A stretch of DNA of 8,258 bases from Bryobacteraceae bacterium (GTDB lineage: Bacteria; Acidobacteriota; Terriglobia; Bryobacterales; Bryobacteraceae): contig JASHWA010000620.1 in NCBI GenBank assembly GCA_030044325.1, positions 1 through 8,258 of the forward strand, written 5' to 3'. The position numbers and the translations under genes are program-made. Of this stretch, positions 5,780-8,258 are shown one piece after another; the first letter of the stretch is position 1, and the number at the start of each line of letters is the position of its first letter. Below the pieces are notes generated by a model. The model searched no databases, had not been told where the DNA came from, and saw only the letters and a list, made by a program, of their open reading frames with translations.

Positions 5780-6625
5780 GTGATCGAGGACCAGCAAACC
5801 ATACAGCAACGGTAGATACACGACACTTGCAAGCAAAACCTGGCGGGCGCGCGGACGCGTTCGCTCGAACGACGCTCTCACGCCGGCCCACAGGAACACG
5901 ATTCCCAGCGCGGTTGCGCCGATCGCGTAGAGATTGCCTTCGGCGCCGAAAAAGCGCGGCAGAATGCTGATGGGAATCAGCGCCAGCGAAAACAGCCAGA
6001 TGCGGCGCGCGGTCGATTCGCCGTCGGGTTCCACTACCGGCAGCATCTGAATTCCGGCGCGCTCATAATCCTCCCGATACATCCAGGCGATCGCGTAAAA
6101 ATGCGGAAATTGCCACAAAAACAGGATGGCGTAGAGCACCCACGCTTCGGCGGTCAGCGTCCCCGCGGCGGCCGCGTAGCCGATCAGCGGAGGCATCGCG
6201 CCGGGAATCGCGCCGATCGTGGTCGAAACCGGCGAGACGCGCTTCAGCGGCGTGTACACGCACAGATAGCTGACCATGGTGAACAGCCCCAGCATCCCGG
6301 TCAGCCGGTTGGCGCCGAGCGACAGCTCGAAAAATCCGATCGCCGCCAGCGCGATTCCGAAGCACAACGCGCGAGCCGGCGTCACGCGGCCCGACGGGAT
6401 CGGGCGCGCCTGGGTGCGGCGCATTTTCGCGTCGGCCGAGCGCTCGTACCACTGATTGAGCGTCGCGGTCCCGCTGGCGATCAGCGCCGTGCCGATCATC
6501 GCGTGCAGCACCGTCCACAGATTCCAATGCGAGCCGGCGTGGGCGCCGCACAAAAATCCGATGGCGGCGCTCATCAGGATGAACACGGTGATCCGCGGCT
6601 TGGTGAGTTCGAGATATGCGCTCAT
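5768..6625 (-). CDS. ctaB: Protoheme IX farnesyltransferase (heme O synthase)
   Basis: Transfers a farnesyl group from farnesyl diphosphate to the 2-vinyl of heme b, giving heme o, the precursor of heme a. It is a 285-residue UbiA-superfamily membrane protein of usual length with about eight or nine hydrophobic helices. The first prenyl-diphosphate motif is 'NQWYERSADAKMRRT' (57-71) followed by RP, with Asn57, Glu61 (often Asp) and Asp65. 'YTPLKR' (124-129), 'IPGAMPPLIGY' (140-150), 'WQFPHFYAIA' (171-180) and 'YREDYERAGIQMLPVV' (183-198) are heme-O-synthase hallmarks that separate it from other UbiA enzymes. The ATG overlaps the ctaA stop (ATGA), implying coupling. Its TAG lies in the loop of a hairpin. 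It is the second gene of the maturation operon. Confidence 0.97.
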   Translation of the reverse strand: MSAYLELTKPRITVFILMSAAIGFLCGAHAGSHWNLWTVLHAMIGTALIASGTATLNQWYERSADAKMRRTQARPIPSGRVTPARALCFGIALAAIGFFELSLGANRLTGMLGLFTMVSYLCVYTPLKRVSPVSTTIGAIPGAMPPLIGYAAAAGTLTAEAWVLYAILFLWQFPHFYAIAWMYREDYERAGIQMLPVVEPDGESTARRIWLFSLALIPISILPRFFGAEGNLYAIGATALGIVFLWAGVRASFERTRPRARQVLLASVVYLPLLYGLLVLDHRGF

Positions 6626-7521
6626 GAAGCTCGTGAGATGAGTTGCGGGGTTTCCGTCGATTCCGCAGCCGCCGGCCGCACGTTTCTGCGAATTTGAATC
6701 GCCAGCACGATGCTGGCCGCCAGCGTCGAGGCTCCGGTGGCCACGTGCGCCACCGTCGCCAGAACCATGCTCAACTGCTGTCCGCTATCGAGCAGACGCG
6801 TCAGGTACGCCGTCACGCCCAGAATCAACTGCGCGAAGGTGATCGACAGAAGCGCGATCGACGACCGGCGCAGCGCCTTGTGCGCGGGGAACTGGTTCAA
6901 CACGAACATGCACGCGATCAGTATGAATAATGTCACCATCATCGCCCCGATGATGTGCGGCAGGATTCCGACGGCGCGATGGCGGAACCCGGCTCCCAGC
7001 GCGATCTGCGCCAGCACAAACACCGGCAGCGCGCTTCCGATCGAGCGCAGCGACGGCCAGCCGTGATCCTCCACCAGTTCCGGCCCGTTCAGCCAGCTCT
7101 GCGAAGTAAACACGCAAATCGCAACGGTGAGAGAAAAGAATAGCTGCGCCAGGCACGTATGTGTGATGCTCACCGGCGGAGGAGTCAGCAGCTTTACCGT
7201 CAACCCTCCCAGCAATCCGACCGTCGACACCCAGGCGAGCGCGACCCATCCCAGTTTCCGCATCCAGGACCGGTCTTCCACCCGCAGAATCCAGATCAGC
7301 AGGCCGACAGTCAACATTCCGACAGTCGCGCCGATCATGCGATGGCCGTGTTCGAACAGCACTCCGCCGGTCATCGGAGGCATGAATTTTCCGTAGGAAA
7401 GCGGCCAATCGGGGACGGAAAGTCCCGCTTCTTTGCTGGTTACCGTCGCGCCGGCCACCACCAGAAGCAATGTGCACACAGAGAGCACAATCGCGTACCG
7501 GTGTAGCCAGAATCTTTGCAT
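6622..7521 (-). CDS. ctaA: Heme A synthase (COX15/CtaA family)
   Basis: Oxidises the C8 methyl of heme o to the formyl group of heme a. It is a 299-residue membrane protein with about eight helices in two four-helix halves. Expected residues are present: Glu57, His58 and His60 in 'FEHGHR', His121 in 'SITHTCLAQL', His189 in 'LPHIIGA' and His259 in 'VAHVATG', corresponding to heme-ligand and catalytic positions known from Bacillus CtaA (Glu57, His60, His123, His216, His278). The N-terminal 'TSKEAGLSVPDWPLSYG' loop (28-44) is also typical. ATG 7521 ('MQRFWLHRY') was chosen because homology starts there and GAGGCGG (7533-7539) lies 11 nt upstream. The frame runs on to 7626, but that extension is low-complexity and enters a repeat. 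It is first in the operon with ctaB, SCO and DUF420. Confidence 0.96.
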   Translation of the reverse strand: MQRFWLHRYAIVLSVCTLLLVVAGATVTSKEAGLSVPDWPLSYGKFMPPMTGGVLFEHGHRMIGATVGMLTVGLLIWILRVEDRSWMRKLGWVALAWVSTVGLLGGLTVKLLTPPPVSITHTCLAQLFFSLTVAICVFTSQSWLNGPELVEDHGWPSLRSIGSALPVFVLAQIALGAGFRHRAVGILPHIIGAMMVTLFILIACMFVLNQFPAHKALRRSSIALLSITFAQLILGVTAYLTRLLDSGQQLSMVLATVAHVATGASTLAASIVLAIQIRRNVRPAAAESTETPQLISRAS

Positions 7522-7543
7522 CGTGACAGGAACCGCCTCGACT

Positions 7544-7549
7544 ATTGTA
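7544..7549 (-). promoter_or_regulatory. Possible -10 box (TACAAT) upstream of ctaA
   Basis: On the minus strand TACAAT lies 22 nt before the ctaA ATG in the gap between ctaA and the upstream TIGR03437 gene. It matches five of six bases of the sigma-70 -10 consensus. There is no convincing -35 at 16-18 nt, and transcription from it would begin at or inside the putative GAGGCGG ribosome-binding site, so this is weak. A promoter for the maturation operon is nevertheless expected within 7522-7600. Confidence 0.25.
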
Positions 7550-7600
7550 CAGCAAATTCCGGCACTGCGGATTGGCAGTGGCTTCCCGGTTCTTAGGCGT

Positions 7601-7672
7601 CGTGGGGCAGGTTTCAACCTGCGCACACTCCGGCAACGCTAAAAATCCGCGCAGCCTAAAGCCCGCCCCACG
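7601..7672. repeat. 72-bp palindromic intergenic repeat (REP-like)
   Basis: Perfect 8-bp ends CGTGGGGC (7601-7608) and GCCCCACG (7665-7672) continue inward as imperfect arms; about 19 of 24 positions match (7601-7624 against 7649-7672), with a 24-nt centre. The left arm contains its own palindrome, CAGGTT-TC-AACCTG, and the right arm a GCCTAAAGCCC unit. I recall such 'GGCTAAAGCC...CCCCAC' units as widely dispersed in acidobacterial genomes, but this needs a search. It begins ten bases after the stop of the TIGR03437 gene and could also act as its terminator or as an mRNA 3'-end stabiliser. It lies outside any gene. Confidence 0.75.
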
Positions 7673-7681
7673 GTTCCCAAA

Positions 7682-8257
7682 CTACTTCACGACGATATTC
7701 TGCGGCAGACTCGAGGTCCCTCCGACCGTCAGCACCACCGGGATCGTTCCCGTGGGCGCGTTGTCCGGGATCTGAACGTTCACCTGGAAAAATCCTTCGA
7801 ATGATGTGGGCACGGTTCCCGCGTAGGTAATATTGGTCGCCTGCACGCCGCCGAAGGATACGCTGACCGCCGCGACGGGACGCGGCAGACCTGCGAGCGG
7901 CTCATTGGCAAGGGAGCCGTCAACGCCCGCGGGATTCAACTGGCCTTCCCCGCTTGCGTATAGCGCGACGACGGAGCCTCGCGCGGCGGCATTGGTCGGG
8001 CCGTTGATCGTTTCGTCGGCGTTCAGAATCGCCCCCTGGCTGTTCCCCAGGCTGAACATGCCCGGCGACGTCGCCACCACCTTCTCCGAATACGCATTTC
8101 CGAGCACGCCGTTGTTGCTCACCTGGATGGTCGCGAGCGTGCCGACGCTGTTCGCAATCTCATACGGCGCGATGGCGTTGATCTGCCCCTGGCCGGCGTA
8201 CAGAATCGGCGCGGCATAGCCGTTGACGAGCACCTTCACGCCGTACAGATCGCTTGC
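7682..8257 (-). CDS. Protein with TIGR03437-type C-terminal domain, 5' truncated
   Basis: This is the C-terminal end of a larger, probably secreted protein whose N-terminus lies beyond the right edge. The frame is open to base 8257; the GTG at 8239 is internal, since 'ASDLYG' before it continues the domain. The 192 visible residues fit the TIGR03437 domain, found mostly in many copies in Solibacter-group acidobacteria at the C-terminus of extracellular proteins: 'VKVLVNGYAAPILYAGQGQINAIAPYEI' in pattern, then 'SPGMFS', 'GSVVALYASGEGQLNP', 'VSFGGVQATNITYAG', 'GFFQVNVQIPDNAPTGTIPVVLTVGG'. The fold is probably two beta-sandwich halves; the function is unknown, with a role in extracellular anchoring or sorting only guessed. 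No transmembrane segment or catalytic motif is visible. It is on the same strand as ctaA but separated by 160 bp including a palindromic repeat, so probably not in that operon. Confidence 0.85.
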   Translation of the reverse strand, partial: ASDLYGVKVLVNGYAAPILYAGQGQINAIAPYEIANSVGTLATIQVSNNGVLGNAYSEKVVATSPGMFSLGNSQGAILNADETINGPTNAAARGSVVALYASGEGQLNPAGVDGSLANEPLAGLPRPVAAVSVSFGGVQATNITYAGTVPTSFEGFFQVNVQIPDNAPTGTIPVVLTVGGTSSLPQNIVVK

Positions 8258-8258
8258 C

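Noticed and set aside
5725..5832. N-terminal extension of the SCO protein into ctaB (ATG at 5832)
   Set aside because: It would place Cys-rich ctaB shadow sequence and repeat-encoded peptide before the lipoprotein signal, which then could not work as an N-terminal signal.
7563..7580. CACTGC/GCAGTG inverted repeat upstream of ctaA
   Set aside because: A 6-bp stem with 6-nt loop is expected by chance in GC-rich DNA; nothing else links it to regulation.
7522..7626. N-terminal extension of ctaA to 7626
   Set aside because: The added 35 residues are basic, enter the palindromic repeat region and precede the normal CtaA N-terminus; ATG 7521 fits the family.
6785..7636. 283-residue minus-strand frame overlapping ctaA
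   Set aside because: It is the shifted frame of ctaA, with polar Arg/Ala/Asp-rich sequence and no membrane segments.

Overview
The window looks like a chromosomal segment of an acidobacterium, most likely of the Solibacter/Bryobacter group. The basis is the C-terminal domain at the right edge, which resembles the TIGR03437 domain that is very abundant in those genomes, together with the high GC content and short GC-rich palindromic intergenic repeats. Lineage is an inference from these traits; no rRNA or other phylogenetic marker is present.

Left part, plus strand (2-2372): the 3' two-thirds of a prolyl-oligopeptidase/DPP-IV family (S9) serine peptidase overlaps by four bases a small gamma-glutamylcyclotransferase-like gene. 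After a 113-bp gap with a near-perfect dyad comes a VOC (glyoxalase/PhnB-like) protein. Its stop lies one base from the stop of a convergent gene, and a strong intrinsic terminator for it sits inside the coding end of that gene.

Middle (2374-4698): a minus-strand class-V PLP enzyme, kynureninase-like in layout but with several diagnostic active-site substitutions, is divergent (36-bp gap) from a plus-strand gene for a C-terminally anchored membrane protein that resembles the DUF155/RMD1 family.

Right part, minus strand (7521 down to 4730): a compact cytochrome oxidase maturation operon, ctaA (heme A synthase) - ctaB (heme O synthase) - SCO1/SenC-like copper chaperone lipoprotein - DUF420 (YozB/CtaM-like) membrane protein. 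ctaA/ctaB and SCO/DUF420 overlap by four bases. Together they cover heme b to heme o to heme a conversion and probably copper-site assembly; no oxidase structural subunit is in the window, and the DUF420 gene ends against a convergent neighbour. The ctaB-SCO junction is the oddest stretch: a hairpin with the ctaB stop codon in its loop, overlapping a 69-bp imperfect inverted repeat that appears to supply the start codon and signal-peptide n-region of the SCO gene. A second 72-bp palindromic repeat separates ctaA from the upstream TIGR03437 gene, which runs off the right edge.

No phage, insertion sequence, CRISPR, tRNA or defence system was seen. I found no convincing undescribed multi-gene system; the points worth a second look are the repeats at the ctaB-SCO junction, the altered kynureninase-like enzyme and the DUF155-like gene.
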